Shown here: piece after piece, positions 52,879-61,680 of the stretch | Numbering within the stretch: the first letter of the stretch is position 1 | Layout: every line of letters starts with the position of its first letter | DNA from: Frankia sp. RB7 | Lineage (GTDB): Bacteria; Pseudomonadota; Alphaproteobacteria; Rhizobiales; Xanthobacteraceae | Length of the DNA: 64,000 nt | Reading direction: 5' to 3' | Assembly (NCBI GenBank): GCA_030403585.1 | Contig: JAUEPE010000013.1 | Span: 78,352 to 142,351 of the forward strand | The notes under the pieces: model-generated | Database searches by the model: none | What the model was told of the DNA's origin: nothing | Seen by the model: only the letters and a program-made list of their open reading frames with translations | Program-made: the position numbers and the translations under genes

Positions 52879-54180
52879 TCAAGTGGCGGTGGCCACCGGC
52901 TCCTCACCGTCGAGCACGCGCTTCAGGCGCTCGCCATCGAGCGCCCCTTCCCATTTGGCAATCGCGATGGTCGCGACCGCGTTCCCGATCAGATTGGTCG
53001 GCGTCAGCCCCTGCGACATCAGGCGATGGATGCCGAGCACCAGCGCGACGCTCGTCACGGGAATGGAGCCGGTGGCGGACAGCGTCGCCGCCAGCACAAC
53101 AAAGGCAGCACCCGCGATGCCCGCGGCGCCCTTGGAGGTCACGAGCAGGATCAGCAACAGCTCGATCTGCTCGGCGAGCCCTAACGGCGTGTTGGTCGCC
53201 TGCGCCAGGAACACCGAGGCAGCGGCCAGATACAGACAGGTGCCGTCGAGATTGAAGGAATAGCCGGTCGGGATCACGAGGCCGACCACGCTCTTTTCGC
53301 AGCCGGCCTTCTCCAGCTTGGTCAGCATCCGCGGCAGCACCGTCTCGGACGAGGTCGTGGCGATGCAGATCAGCAGCTCTTCCCAGATGTAGCGGATCAG
53401 CTTCAGGAGCGAGAAGCCGCAGAGACGCGCCACCGGGCCGAGCGCCACGATGATGAAGATGACGCAGGTGAGATAGAACCCGCCCAGCAGCTTGCCGAGC
53501 GAGGCCAGCGAGCCGACGCCGAACTTGCCGACCGTAAAAGCAATGGCGCCGAACGCACCGATCGGCGCCGCCCACATCACGAAGCCGACAACGGCAAACA
53601 CCATTTTTGCGGCGATGTCGATGAGATTGACCAGCGGCGCAGCACGCTCGCCGAGCTGCACCAGCGCAAAGCCGCAGAGAACGGAGATGAACAGGACCTG
53701 GAGGATATTGCCCTCGGCAAAGGCGCCGATGAAGGTCGCAGGCACGATGTTCATCAGGAACGGCACGAAGCCGATCACGGCGGTCTGCTTGACGTAGGGC
53801 TCGACCGCGCTGGCATTGATGCTGGCGGGATCAATGTTCATCCCCGCGCCGGGCTTGAGCACATTCACCGCGATGAGACCGATGATCAGCGCGATCGTGG
53901 TCATGACCTCGAAATAGATGATCGCCTTGGCGGCAACCCGCCCGACCCGCGCCATATCGGCCATATGCGCGATGCCGTGCACGACGGTGCAGAAAATGAT
54001 CGGCGCGATCAGCATCCGGATCGCCTTGATGAAGGCGTCCCCGAGCGGCTGCATCTTGGCGCCCGCCTCGGGATTGACGATGCCAAGCGCGATGCCGGCC
54101 GCCATGGCGATGAGCACCTGGATCCAGAGCTCCTTCCACCAGGCCCGCCCGCGCGGCTTGTCGATCGCCATCGCGGTCAT
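52879..54180 (-). CDS. dctA: C4-dicarboxylate/proton symporter (DctA family, DAACS)
   Basis: Inner-membrane sodium/proton-coupled carboxylate importer, 433 aa, with 8 TM segments and two re-entrant hairpins. Motifs are GDAFIKAIRMLIAPIIFCTVVHGIA, the serine-rich ICIATTSSETVLPRM hairpin, and VIPTGYSFNLDGTCLYL. It follows ligI copy 1 with an ATGA overlap and precedes galB by 66 bp, so it belongs to this operon. Uptake of succinate/fumarate is the known family role; here a larger carboxylate might be carried, by position only. Confidence 0.9.
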   Translation of the reverse strand: MTAMAIDKPRGRAWWKELWIQVLIAMAAGIALGIVNPEAGAKMQPLGDAFIKAIRMLIAPIIFCTVVHGIAHMADMARVGRVAAKAIIYFEVMTTIALIIGLIAVNVLKPGAGMNIDPASINASAVEPYVKQTAVIGFVPFLMNIVPATFIGAFAEGNILQVLFISVLCGFALVQLGERAAPLVNLIDIAAKMVFAVVGFVMWAAPIGAFGAIAFTVGKFGVGSLASLGKLLGGFYLTCVIFIIVALGPVARLCGFSLLKLIRYIWEELLICIATTSSETVLPRMLTKLEKAGCEKSVVGLVIPTGYSFNLDGTCLYLAAASVFLAQATNTPLGLAEQIELLLILLVTSKGAAGIAGAAFVVLAATLSATGSIPVTSVALVLGIHRLMSQGLTPTNLIGNAVATIAIAKWEGALDGERLKRVLDGEEPVATAT

Positions 54181-55055
54181 TCGTCGAATCCAAACAGGCG
54201 CGCGGGATTGCCGACCAGGATCTTCTGCTGGAACTCCGGCTCCGGCGCGAACAGCGGGATCAGATCGACGAGATCGCCGTCATTCGGCATCACCTTGACG
54301 TTGGGATGCGGCCAGTCCGTTCCCCAGATGACGCGCTCCGGCACGGTCTCGACGATTTTCCGCGCAAACGGCACGGCGTCGGTGAACGGCGGGCCGGCCG
54401 AAGACACCCGTTCCGAGCCGCAGATCTTGACCCAGCATTTCTCGTCGCTTTGCATCAGCTCGATCAGGATCCTGAAAGGAAGCTGGTCGAGCCCCTCGGA
54501 CGCCTTCACCCGCCCCATATGGTCGATGGTGTAGCTCAGCGGCAATTTTGTCAGCATGTCGGCATATTCGGGCAAATCGATCGCATCGAAATGCAGGTCG
54601 ATATGCCAGCCGAGCGGCGCGACCATGGCGATGATGCGGTTGAACACGAGCTTGTCGGGGACGCCGCCGAGATGGCGGACGAAATTGAAGCGGCAGCCGC
54701 GGAAGCCGCCGTCATGCAGCACCTGGAGCCCGCGCTCGGTGATGGTGTCGTCGATATTGGCGACCGCACGATAGGCCCCGTTGCTTTGCGCTATGGCGTC
54801 GAGCGCGACCGTGTTGTCGATGCCGTGCACGCTGGCATTGACGATGACCGCGCGCTCCACGCCGAGCTTGGCGTGCAAGAGCTTGAAGTCTTCAAGCGGC
54901 GCATCCGGTGGCGTGTAGGAGCGGTCCGGCGAATACGGATATTTCGCGCCGGGTCCGAAGATATGGCAATGCGCATCGCAGGACAGCTTTGGCAGCTTGA
55001 ACTTCGGCGTCCGCGTGTTCGGATCTGGCGGCGGAATGGTCGGCGTGTACATCAT
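54177..55055 (-). CDS. ligI: 2-pyrone-4,6-dicarboxylate hydrolase-like protein, cytoplasmic copy
   Basis: Amidohydrolase-superfamily (COG3618) lactonase, 292 aa from the ATG at 55055; a TTG at 55064 is also in frame. It has the HxH pair as CDAHCHIFGP, FRGCRFNFVRHLGG with the substrate-binding Arg residues, YTIDHMGRV and the catalytic Asp in VIWGTDWPHPNVK. This is the LigI pattern. It hydrolyses PDC to 4-oxalomesaconate. There is no signal peptide. It overlaps dctA by ATGA. Confidence 0.87.
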   Translation of the reverse strand: MMYTPTIPPPDPNTRTPKFKLPKLSCDAHCHIFGPGAKYPYSPDRSYTPPDAPLEDFKLLHAKLGVERAVIVNASVHGIDNTVALDAIAQSNGAYRAVANIDDTITERGLQVLHDGGFRGCRFNFVRHLGGVPDKLVFNRIIAMVAPLGWHIDLHFDAIDLPEYADMLTKLPLSYTIDHMGRVKASEGLDQLPFRILIELMQSDEKCWVKICGSERVSSAGPPFTDAVPFARKIVETVPERVIWGTDWPHPNVKVMPNDGDLVDLIPLFAPEPEFQQKILVGNPARLFGFDE

Positions 55056-55060
55056 ATTCG

Positions 55061-56032
55061 TCAATTGAACTTAAACAGGCGGGCAGGATTGTCGACCAGC
55101 AGCTTGTGCTGGATCGCCTTGTCGGGCGCGTAGAGCGGGATCAGATCGACGAGATCGCCGTCATTCGGCATGATCTTGACGTTGGGATGTGGCCAGTCGG
55201 TGCCCCAGATGACGCGGTCGGTCGCGTTGTCGATCAACGCCTTCGCAAACGGCACGGCGTCGTGGAACGGCTTGCCGGCCGCGGAGGCCCGCTCGAGGCC
55301 GGTGATCTTGACCCAGCACTTCTCGTCCTTCTTCTGAAGGTCGAGCAGTGCCGTGAAGCCGGGATCGCTGAGCCCCTTCCCGGCATCCACCGTCCCCATA
55401 TGATCGATCACGTAAGGCGTCCGCAACGCGGTGAGAATAGGCGCGAATTCGGCGATCGTGCCGGGCTCGAAATAGACGTCGATGTGCCAGCCGAGCTCCG
55501 CAACCCGGTGGACGATGCGCTGGAACTTGGTCATATCGCCGACGCCACCGAGGCGCTTCAAGAAGGCGAAGCGGCAACCGCAGATGCCGCCCTTGTCGAG
55601 CGCCGCCAGCTCCTTTTCGGTCATCTCGTCGCTGACATTGGCGATGCCCTTGTAGGCACCCTCGCTCTGCGCGATCGCATCGGTGACGACGCGATTGTCG
55701 GTGCCGTGGACGGTCGCATTGACGATCACGCAGCGCTCGACGCCGATCTTCTCATGAACGCTGCGGAACATCTCCAGCGGTGCATCGGCCGTGTTGTAGG
55801 GGCGCTTCTCCGAGAAGGGATAACGGGACGCCGGGCCAAAAATGTGGGTGTGGCTGTCGCAGGATTTCGGCGGCAGCTTGAACGACGGTGTCTTTGGATT
55901 TGGATCCGGCGGCGTGATCGTCGGCATCGCCTTGGGTTCGGCTTTGGGCTCAGCCCCTTGCGCACGCGCTTCGCTCGCGAGCGCGGCGCCGGCCAGTCCG
56001 GTCAAGAGATGCAAGCACTCCCGCCTGTTCAT
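55061..56032 (-). CDS. 2-pyrone-4,6-dicarboxylate hydrolase-like protein with export signal
   Basis: A second LigI-type lactonase, 323 aa from MNRRECLHLL (56032). The N-terminus has a twin-arginine-like NRREC followed by a hydrophobic stretch (LLTGLAGAALA) and an ARAQG cleavage site, then a Pro/Lys/Glu-rich linker before the enzyme domain at about residue 36. The catalytic set is kept: CDSHTHIFGP (H61, H63), GCRFAFLKRLGG, VIDHMGTV and VIWGTDWPHPNVK. It is therefore predicted to act in the periplasm. It lies directly upstream of the cytoplasmic copy. Confidence 0.85.
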   Translation of the reverse strand: MNRRECLHLLTGLAGAALASEARAQGAEPKAEPKAMPTITPPDPNPKTPSFKLPPKSCDSHTHIFGPASRYPFSEKRPYNTADAPLEMFRSVHEKIGVERCVIVNATVHGTDNRVVTDAIAQSEGAYKGIANVSDEMTEKELAALDKGGICGCRFAFLKRLGGVGDMTKFQRIVHRVAELGWHIDVYFEPGTIAEFAPILTALRTPYVIDHMGTVDAGKGLSDPGFTALLDLQKKDEKCWVKITGLERASAAGKPFHDAVPFAKALIDNATDRVIWGTDWPHPNVKIMPNDGDLVDLIPLYAPDKAIQHKLLVDNPARLFKFN

Positions 56033-56104
56033 TTCCAAACACCCCATCACATGTCCGCTTGCGAGCGGAGGCGCGGTTACGCGCCTCCCCTCGGGCGATT
56101 TCTT

Positions 56105-56815
56105 TCAAGTCTTGCTGCTTGCAACGGTCTTTCGCCGCGCCGGCGCGGCCTGATCCAGGGCCGGCGCCTGGAACGCCGCAACAGTGGCCTGCACCAATTG
56201 CTCGATGGCATTGGCGGGATCGCCGCCATCGGCCTCGCCGCGCGACAGGCGCGAGACGCGGTCCGGCGTCACCAGCGAGTAATAGAGTGCGCCGAGCAGG
56301 AAGTGGCTGCGCCAGACGATGTCGGTGCGCGGAATATGCGGCAGGCTGTCGTGGATCGCGTCGATGAATGCGTGGCTGGTATCGTCAAAGGTCTGCGCGA
56401 TGATTTTTCGCGCGACCTCATTGCCCTCAGCCGACATCACCGCGCGCAACCGCGTGAAGCGCGCCCCGCCGCCGGCGAGATCGCTGCCCGAGGTGAAGGC
56501 CGGCAGCACATAGGCGCGCACGATCGCCTCGAGCCGATCCTGGAGATCGCGTACGCGCTTGGCGGCGGCGAGCAACTCCGAGCGGCGGAGGTTCATCGGC
56601 CCGCAATGGCGCCGATAGATCTCCAGCAGCAGGCCGTCTTTCGTCTTGAAATGATAGGTCACGCTGCCGGGATTGGCCCCTGCGGCCTGCGCGATGTCGC
56701 GCACCGAGACGGCGTTGAAGCCGTTGGTGGCGAACAGCTCCTCAGCCGCGGCGAGGATCGCCTCGCGCATGTTCGGCTTGCGGGTCGTTTCCTTGCTGGT
56801 GGGCTTGCGTACCAT
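56105..56815 (-). CDS. TetR family regulator of the PDC/tricarboxylate block
   Basis: A 236-aa TetR protein from MVRKPTSKET (56815). The HTH is FNAVSVRDIAQAAGANPGSVTYHFKTKDGLL, and the C-terminal domain (FTRLRAVMSAEG, LLGALYYSLVTPDRV) is of the DUF/TetR_C type seen in RutR- and CecR-like proteins. There is no ribosome-binding site, because an operator-like palindrome ends 5 bp before the ATG, which suggests a leaderless mRNA. It stands between ligI copies (same strand) and the Bug receptor (divergent) and probably controls both. Confidence 0.87.
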   Translation of the reverse strand: MVRKPTSKETTRKPNMREAILAAAEELFATNGFNAVSVRDIAQAAGANPGSVTYHFKTKDGLLLEIYRRHCGPMNLRRSELLAAAKRVRDLQDRLEAIVRAYVLPAFTSGSDLAGGGARFTRLRAVMSAEGNEVARKIIAQTFDDTSHAFIDAIHDSLPHIPRTDIVWRSHFLLGALYYSLVTPDRVSRLSRGEADGGDPANAIEQLVQATVAAFQAPALDQAAPARRKTVASSKT

Positions 56816-56819
56816 GTGA

Positions 56820-56854
56820 TTTGTACTATCGTACAAAAGATCAGGTCTCGTCAA
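56820..56854 (-). promoter_or_regulatory. TetR operator and promoter
   Basis: TTTGTAC-tatc-GTACAAA (56820-56837) is a perfect 7-bp inverted repeat. On the minus strand a near-consensus -35 TTGACG (56854-56849) is spaced 17-18 bp from the -10-like CGATAG/GATAGT within the palindrome. Bound repressor would cover the -10 and start site. The predicted start of transcription is within a few bases of the regulator's ATG. Confidence 0.65.
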
Positions 56855-56931
56855 CAAAAACCACGGGCAACGTCCGGAAGCGGCTCGGAACACCACCGCA
56901 CGGACGCGAATGCTTCAAGGAGTGCTGAATA

Positions 56932-57912
56932 ATGCTGGGTTTGAACATGAAGGTCGGCGCTTTGATGCTCGGCGCCGGCCTGCTGCTCGCAGGCAACGTC
57001 GCGCACGCCGCCGACAACTATCCAAGCAAGCCGGTCCACATTCTCGTGCCCTACGCCGCCGGCGGCGCGGTCGACGTGCTCGCCCGCACGCTCGGACAGG
57101 CACTCGCAAAAACCTGGGGCCAGCAGCCCGTGATCGACAACCGCCCCGGCGCCGGCGGCATCGTCGCCTCGCAGGCGCTGACGCAGGCCGCGCCCGACGG
57201 CTACACGCTGATCCTGGTCGCGAGCGGTCATCCGCTGAACCAGTTCATCTATCCGAGCGTGCCCTACGACACGTTCAAGGATTTCACTGCGATCAGCGAA
57301 GTCGCCTCCTCGCCGCTCGCGATCGTGGTGGCCAAGGATAGCCCCTACAAGACGCTTGGCGATCTTCTGGCCGAGGCGAAGAAGGAGCCGGACAAACTCT
57401 CCTACGGCATGTCCGGCAACGGCACCTCGGCGCATCTCGCCGGCGAGCTGTTGAAGCACATGTCCGGCACCAAGATCGTCGCGATCCCCTACAAGGGCGG
57501 CGCGCCGGCGCTGACGGCCGTGATCGCCGGTGATATCCCGCTCAGCATCAATCCGCTTGCGGAGGCCATCAGCCAGATCGATGGCGGCCCGGTGCGCGCG
57601 CTCGCAGTGACCTCGGCCGGGCGCTCGAAGGCGCTGCCTGATGTTCCGACCGTCGCCGAGTCGGGCGTGCCCGGCTACGACGTCTCGGTCTGGTGGGGCG
57701 TACTCGGGCCGGCGAAGATGCCGCCGGAGATCGTCGCAAAACTCGAGACCGATCTGAAGGCGGCGCTGCAGGATCCGAACGTGCTATCGACGCTCGGCAA
57801 GATCGGCGCAGCCCCGGTCGGCTCCTCCGCCAAGGACTTTGACGCCTACATGCACACCGAGGCGACCAAATGGGAGCCGGTGCTGAAGGCCGCCGACATC
57901 CGCGCGCAGTGA
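56932..57912 (+). CDS. Bug-family (TctC-like) tricarboxylate receptor
   Basis: Periplasmic binding protein of the tripartite tricarboxylate transporter class, 326 aa. It has a signal peptide (MKVGALMLGAGLLLAGNVAHA) and mature start YPSKPVHILVPYAAGGAVDVLAR, then DNRPGAGGIVASQALTQAAPDG, GTSAHLAGELLKHMSG and IPYKGGAPAL. AAGGAG lies 9-10 bp before the ATG at 56932; MKVG at 56947 is also possible. It is divergent from the tetR-ligI genes and the first of two receptor genes. Ligand: likely a di- or tricarboxylate such as a PDC-derived acid, by context. Confidence 0.88.
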   Translation: MLGLNMKVGALMLGAGLLLAGNVAHAADNYPSKPVHILVPYAAGGAVDVLARTLGQALAKTWGQQPVIDNRPGAGGIVASQALTQAAPDGYTLILVASGHPLNQFIYPSVPYDTFKDFTAISEVASSPLAIVVAKDSPYKTLGDLLAEAKKEPDKLSYGMSGNGTSAHLAGELLKHMSGTKIVAIPYKGGAPALTAVIAGDIPLSINPLAEAISQIDGGPVRALAVTSAGRSKALPDVPTVAESGVPGYDVSVWWGVLGPAKMPPEIVAKLETDLKAALQDPNVLSTLGKIGAAPVGSSAKDFDAYMHTEATKWEPVLKAADIRAQ

Positions 57913-57922
57913 GGTTTTTCAT

Positions 57923-58717
57923 ATGAGAATCTCATTTGGCCGGGTTGCGCACACTGCCCTGCTCGCCTTTGCAGTCGTCAGCCTGTTCGGCGCGCCCGCG
58001 CGCGCCGACGGTGAAGCAAGACTGCTGGCACCGAGCGGGACCTTGCGCGTCGGCATCTATCCGGGCAGCCCGACCTCGATGGTCACAGACGCAGCCGGCA
58101 AGCCGCACGGCCTCGCTTACGATCTCGGCGGCGAGCTGGCAAAATGGCTCGGCGTTCCCATCGACTATGTCAGGTTTCAGCGTGTCGCCGACATCGTCAC
58201 CGCGATCCACGACGGCCAGGTCGACTTCACCGTGACCAACGCCACGCCGGCCCGCGCCAACGAAGTGAGCTTCAGCCAGCCGGTGCTGGCGATCGAGCTC
58301 GGCTATCTCGTTCCCGCGAATTCCCCGATCTCAGAGATCGAGGATATCGACAAACCCGGCGTGAAGATCGGCGTCACCAAAGGCTCGACCTCCGAGCGTA
58401 CGCTGCCGATGAAATTCAAGAACGCGACCATCGTGCCCGCCGAGAGCGTCAAGGTCGCGATCGCGATGTTCGGCCGCGGCGAGATCGATCTCTACGCCAC
58501 CAACAAGCCGACGCTGTTCGAAATGTCCGACCAGATGCCGGGTGCAAAAATCCTCGACGGCAATTGGGGCGCAGAGCACATGGCCATCGCAGTTCCGAAG
58601 GGACGCGAAGCCGCACTTCCCATGCTCAACAGCTTCGTCACAGAGGAGCGGTCGTCCGGGGCGCTGGACACGATCCAGCAGCAGGCTGGCTTGCGCGGCG
58701 CGACGAAGGCTAAATAG
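57923..58717 (+). CDS. ABC transporter substrate-binding protein (SBP_bac_3 type)
   Basis: A 264-aa periplasmic receptor, 10 bp downstream of the Bug gene and probably cotranscribed. Signal peptide: HTALLAFAVVSLFGAPARA. The mature part has LRVGIYPGSPTSMV, GLAYDLGGELAKWLGV and VDFTVTNATPARANEVSFSQPVL, the polar-amino-acid/organic-acid receptor pattern. No permease gene follows. Having two receptors of different classes side by side suggests two ways to capture related acids. Confidence 0.85.
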   Translation: MRISFGRVAHTALLAFAVVSLFGAPARADGEARLLAPSGTLRVGIYPGSPTSMVTDAAGKPHGLAYDLGGELAKWLGVPIDYVRFQRVADIVTAIHDGQVDFTVTNATPARANEVSFSQPVLAIELGYLVPANSPISEIEDIDKPGVKIGVTKGSTSERTLPMKFKNATIVPAESVKVAIAMFGRGEIDLYATNKPTLFEMSDQMPGAKILDGNWGAEHMAIAVPKGREAALPMLNSFVTEERSSGALDTIQQQAGLRGATKAK

Positions 58718-58730
58718 GAGGGCCGCCCCC

Positions 58731-59876
58731 TCAATTGCGCGCGTTCGCCCGCATCTTCTCCGGTGCGGTGGCGCGTTGCAGGAACTCGGTGTCATCGCCG
58801 CCTCCCTGCGGGATCAGGATAGCGCGCTCGCGCGGCAGGGCCTCCGGCATCTCGTCGCGGATGAAGGCGATGAGCTTCTCCCGCACCTCGCAGCGCAGGT
58901 CCCAGGACTGCGGCGCATTGCGCGCGCTGACCAGCGCCCGCAGCTCGATGGTGCGGGAATCCGCGTCGATCACCTGGAGATTGACCACCGCGCCGTCCCA
59001 CAGCCTGGACTCCTTTACCGCGCCTTCCAGCCAGCGGCGGATGCGCGGCACGTCGGCGCGATAGTCGACATGGAGCGCGATGACCCCGATCAGGGACGCG
59101 GTGTCGCGGGTCCAGTTCTGGAACGGCTTTTCGATGAAGTAGGAGAGCGGCACCACCATGCGACGCCAGTCCCACAGCCGGATCACGACATAGGTCGCGG
59201 CGATGTCCTCGACCCAGCCCCACTCGTTCTCAATGATGACGGCATCCTCGATGCGGATCGGCTGGGTGACGGCGATCTGCACGCCCGCGATCAGATTGCT
59301 CAGCAGCGGCCGTGCGGCAAGACCGACGATGATACCGGCAGCACCGGCTGAGGCGAACAGACTGACGCCATATTGCCTCACCGAATCGAACGTCATCAGC
59401 GCGGTCGACACCGTGATGATGACGATGATGATGTCAGTCACGCGCTTGAAGACGCGGACCTGGGTGACGTGCTTGCGCGCGACGAAATTCTCGGTGACAT
59501 CGCGAAAGTTCTGCAGATAGCGCGCCGCACTCATGTCGACGATCCGGATCGAGATCCAGCCGATCAGCGCGATGAAGGCGACCACGAACAGGCTCGTCAG
59601 CGGCGTGCGAAAGGCGTCATCGAGCGGCGCCAGCGGCAGCACCAATGCGACGGCGGCGAGACACAGCGCCAGCTGGGCCGGCCCGGATGTGCGCTCGATG
59701 AACACGCCCAGCAGCGGAAGCCGGGTTCCAAAAGTGCGGTTGAGCAGCCAGACGGCGAGCCGATAAAACGACAGCGCAAGCAGCATCGCCCCGGCCACGA
59801 GACCGAGACCGATGATCCACGACGGTATCCACCCGAACATCCTGTCGATGTCGGTCATGACGGCTTGGCGATTCAT
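58731..59876 (-). CDS. Mechanosensitive channel, MscS family
   Basis: A 381-aa inner-membrane protein. Four or five hydrophobic segments precede the pore helix; the conserved pore region is GVSLFASAGAAGIIVGLAARPLLSNLIAGVQIAVTQPIRIEDAV in pieces, with the Ala/Gly packing typical of MscS TM3. A beta domain (WGWVEDIAATYVVIRLWDWRRMVVPLSYF) and an alpha/beta C-terminus with acidic tail follow. It is longer than E. coli MscS at the N-terminus. It relieves turgor on hypo-osmotic shock, or exports a specific solute. It is transcribed alone, convergent with the binding-protein gene. Confidence 0.9.
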   Translation of the reverse strand: MNRQAVMTDIDRMFGWIPSWIIGLGLVAGAMLLALSFYRLAVWLLNRTFGTRLPLLGVFIERTSGPAQLALCLAAVALVLPLAPLDDAFRTPLTSLFVVAFIALIGWISIRIVDMSAARYLQNFRDVTENFVARKHVTQVRVFKRVTDIIIVIITVSTALMTFDSVRQYGVSLFASAGAAGIIVGLAARPLLSNLIAGVQIAVTQPIRIEDAVIIENEWGWVEDIAATYVVIRLWDWRRMVVPLSYFIEKPFQNWTRDTASLIGVIALHVDYRADVPRIRRWLEGAVKESRLWDGAVVNLQVIDADSRTIELRALVSARNAPQSWDLRCEVREKLIAFIRDEMPEALPRERAILIPQGGGDDTEFLQRATAPEKMRANARN

Positions 59877-59997
59877 TCATGTCCCCGCAATTGCGTTCCG
59901 TCTCAACGCATTCCCTGCGGCTTCGCTCCCCCCGCTCCGTGCAATGCAGCATCCCTCTGGTGCAACTGCCGCCGAACTGCGCTAATTTGGAGCAATC

Positions 59998-61257
59998 ATG
60001 ACTCGACGAACCGGCAGCGCCGATCTTCCCCTCCACACCGGACGAGTTCCGCCGTGGCTGGCGAGCCGTATGGCTTCGCTGGGTGCGATCGTCACGCAGG
60101 CGATCGTGCATCATTACGGCCGCGATGCCTTCATGCAGCGCCTCTCGCATCCGTTCTGGTTCCAGTCGTTCGGTGCCGTGATGGGGATGGACTGGCACTC
60201 CTCGGGCATCACCACATCCGTGATTGGAGCCTTGAAGCGCGGGCTTGGCCCGCTTCAGGACGAGCTCGGCATCTATGTCTGCGGCGGCCGCGGCCAGCAC
60301 TCGCGCAAAACCCCGGACGAGCTGTTGCAGCTCGGCGACCGCGTCGGTTTTGACGGCGCAAAGCTCACGCGCGCCAGCCGGCTGGTGGCCAAGGTCGACA
60401 GCGCCGCTGTACAGGACGGTTTTGACCTCTATCTCCACGGCTTCTTCGTCACCGCCGATGCGAAATGGACGGTGGTGCAGCAGGGCATGAACGGCGACAA
60501 GCGGCAGGCCCGCCGCTATCACTGGCACTCGGAAGCGCTGAAGAGTTTCGTCGAGGCCCCGCATAGCGCGATCGACGGGCCGCAGCAGGGCGAGATCGTC
60601 AATCTCACCGACCATCGCGCCGACGTTTCGCGCCATGCGCAGCTCGAGCTGCTCAGCGACCTCGGCCCCGATCGCATCCTCACCGAGTTCGAGCGTCTGT
60701 CCGGGACTGCGCCCGAGCCTGCGCAGGCGATGCTGCCGCATCTGATCATGCCGGCGCATCACGATGTCAGGCCGAAGGACGTGTTTGCGCGCCGCCTGCA
60801 CGGCACGCTGGCCGCCGCGGCCGAGCGCGGCCCGGTCGACTTCCCCGAGCTGTTGCTGACGCCCGGTGTCGGCGCACGCACCGTGCGGTCGCTGGCAATG
60901 GTCGCCGAAGTCGTGCACGGCGCCCCCTATCGCTTCAATGACCCGGCGCGCTTCTCGCTCGCCCATGGCGGCAAGGACCGGCATCCCTACCCCGTTCCGA
61001 TCAAGGTCTATGACGAGACCATCCGCGTGCTGAAGGATGCGATCCAGAACGCAAGGCTCGGGCGCGAGGAAGCGATGCAGGCGATCAAGCGCCTCGACGA
61101 CCAGGCACGGCGGCTGGAGCGGACCGCGCACGGGCCGTCAGTGGAGTCGTTCATCGCGACTGAACGCGCCGCATCACCGGACCTGGACGGCCGCTCCGTA
61201 TTCGGCTGGGAACGCGACCTCGTCGCGTCGAAGAAGCTGACGGGATCTGGTCCCTAG
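59998..61257 (+). CDS. DUF763 domain protein
   Basis: A 419-aa protein of the DUF763 family, which is best known from archaea and thermophiles and is patchy in bacteria. It starts RTGSADLPLHTGRVPPWL, then HHYGRDAFMQRLSHPFWFQSFGAVMGMDWHSSGITT, CGGRGQHSRKTPDEL and PAHHDV. A helix-hairpin-helix-like element, LLTPGVGARTVRSLAMVAEV (about residues 290-312), suggests nucleic-acid binding. Function unknown. TTGGAGC precedes the ATG. Its end overlaps the convergent small gene by 4 bp. Confidence 0.85.
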   Translation: MTRRTGSADLPLHTGRVPPWLASRMASLGAIVTQAIVHHYGRDAFMQRLSHPFWFQSFGAVMGMDWHSSGITTSVIGALKRGLGPLQDELGIYVCGGRGQHSRKTPDELLQLGDRVGFDGAKLTRASRLVAKVDSAAVQDGFDLYLHGFFVTADAKWTVVQQGMNGDKRQARRYHWHSEALKSFVEAPHSAIDGPQQGEIVNLTDHRADVSRHAQLELLSDLGPDRILTEFERLSGTAPEPAQAMLPHLIMPAHHDVRPKDVFARRLHGTLAAAAERGPVDFPELLLTPGVGARTVRSLAMVAEVVHGAPYRFNDPARFSLAHGGKDRHPYPVPIKVYDETIRVLKDAIQNARLGREEAMQAIKRLDDQARRLERTAHGPSVESFIATERAASPDLDGRSVFGWERDLVASKKLTGSGP

Positions 61258-61574
61258 CCGCGCCCGGGCGAGCCGGGCTTGCGCTGCCGTTGCGTCGTGT
61301 AGGCGTCCCAATGGCTCCAGCTACCATTGCTCAGGCTTTGCATGTCGGTGCCGAGCGGACGGCGCGTGCGCTTGTCGTGGTCGGCGATCACGCGCTCGGA
61401 CTGCGCGATCTTGCGCTTGAAGTCCGCGACCGCCTTCTGGGCCTGGCCGTCGCGCTTCGAGGACGCGATCTCCCCCATCGTGAAGCGCGCGGTCTCCAGC
61501 GCCTTCAACTCGGCGCGGTTCTTCTTCAACTGGACCCGGTGCCAGGCGATGTTGCTGTCGCTGTCCGCAACCAT
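61254..61574 (-). CDS. Small coiled-coil hypothetical protein (106 aa)
   Basis: No family recognised. The protein from MVADSDSNIAW (61574) is highly charged and helical, with RVQLKKNRAELKALETARF and AVADFKRKIAQSERVIADHDKRT forming heptad-rich segments. It probably dimerises as a coiled coil. The basic, Ser/Gly-rich C-terminus (TQRQRKPGSPGRG) looks disordered. It is convergent with DUF763 (4 bp overlap). Confidence 0.65.
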   Translation of the reverse strand: MVADSDSNIAWHRVQLKKNRAELKALETARFTMGEIASSKRDGQAQKAVADFKRKIAQSERVIADHDKRTRRPLGTDMQSLSNGSWSHWDAYTTQRQRKPGSPGRG

Positions 61575-61680
61575 GTGGGAACTCCGCTGATTCGCTCCCA
61601 CAGTGTATCGCGCGCCGAATCGGCGCCGCAACGCCCGTGCGGCGGCGGAAATACGGTGTTATTGCGCGAGAATTCCCGGC

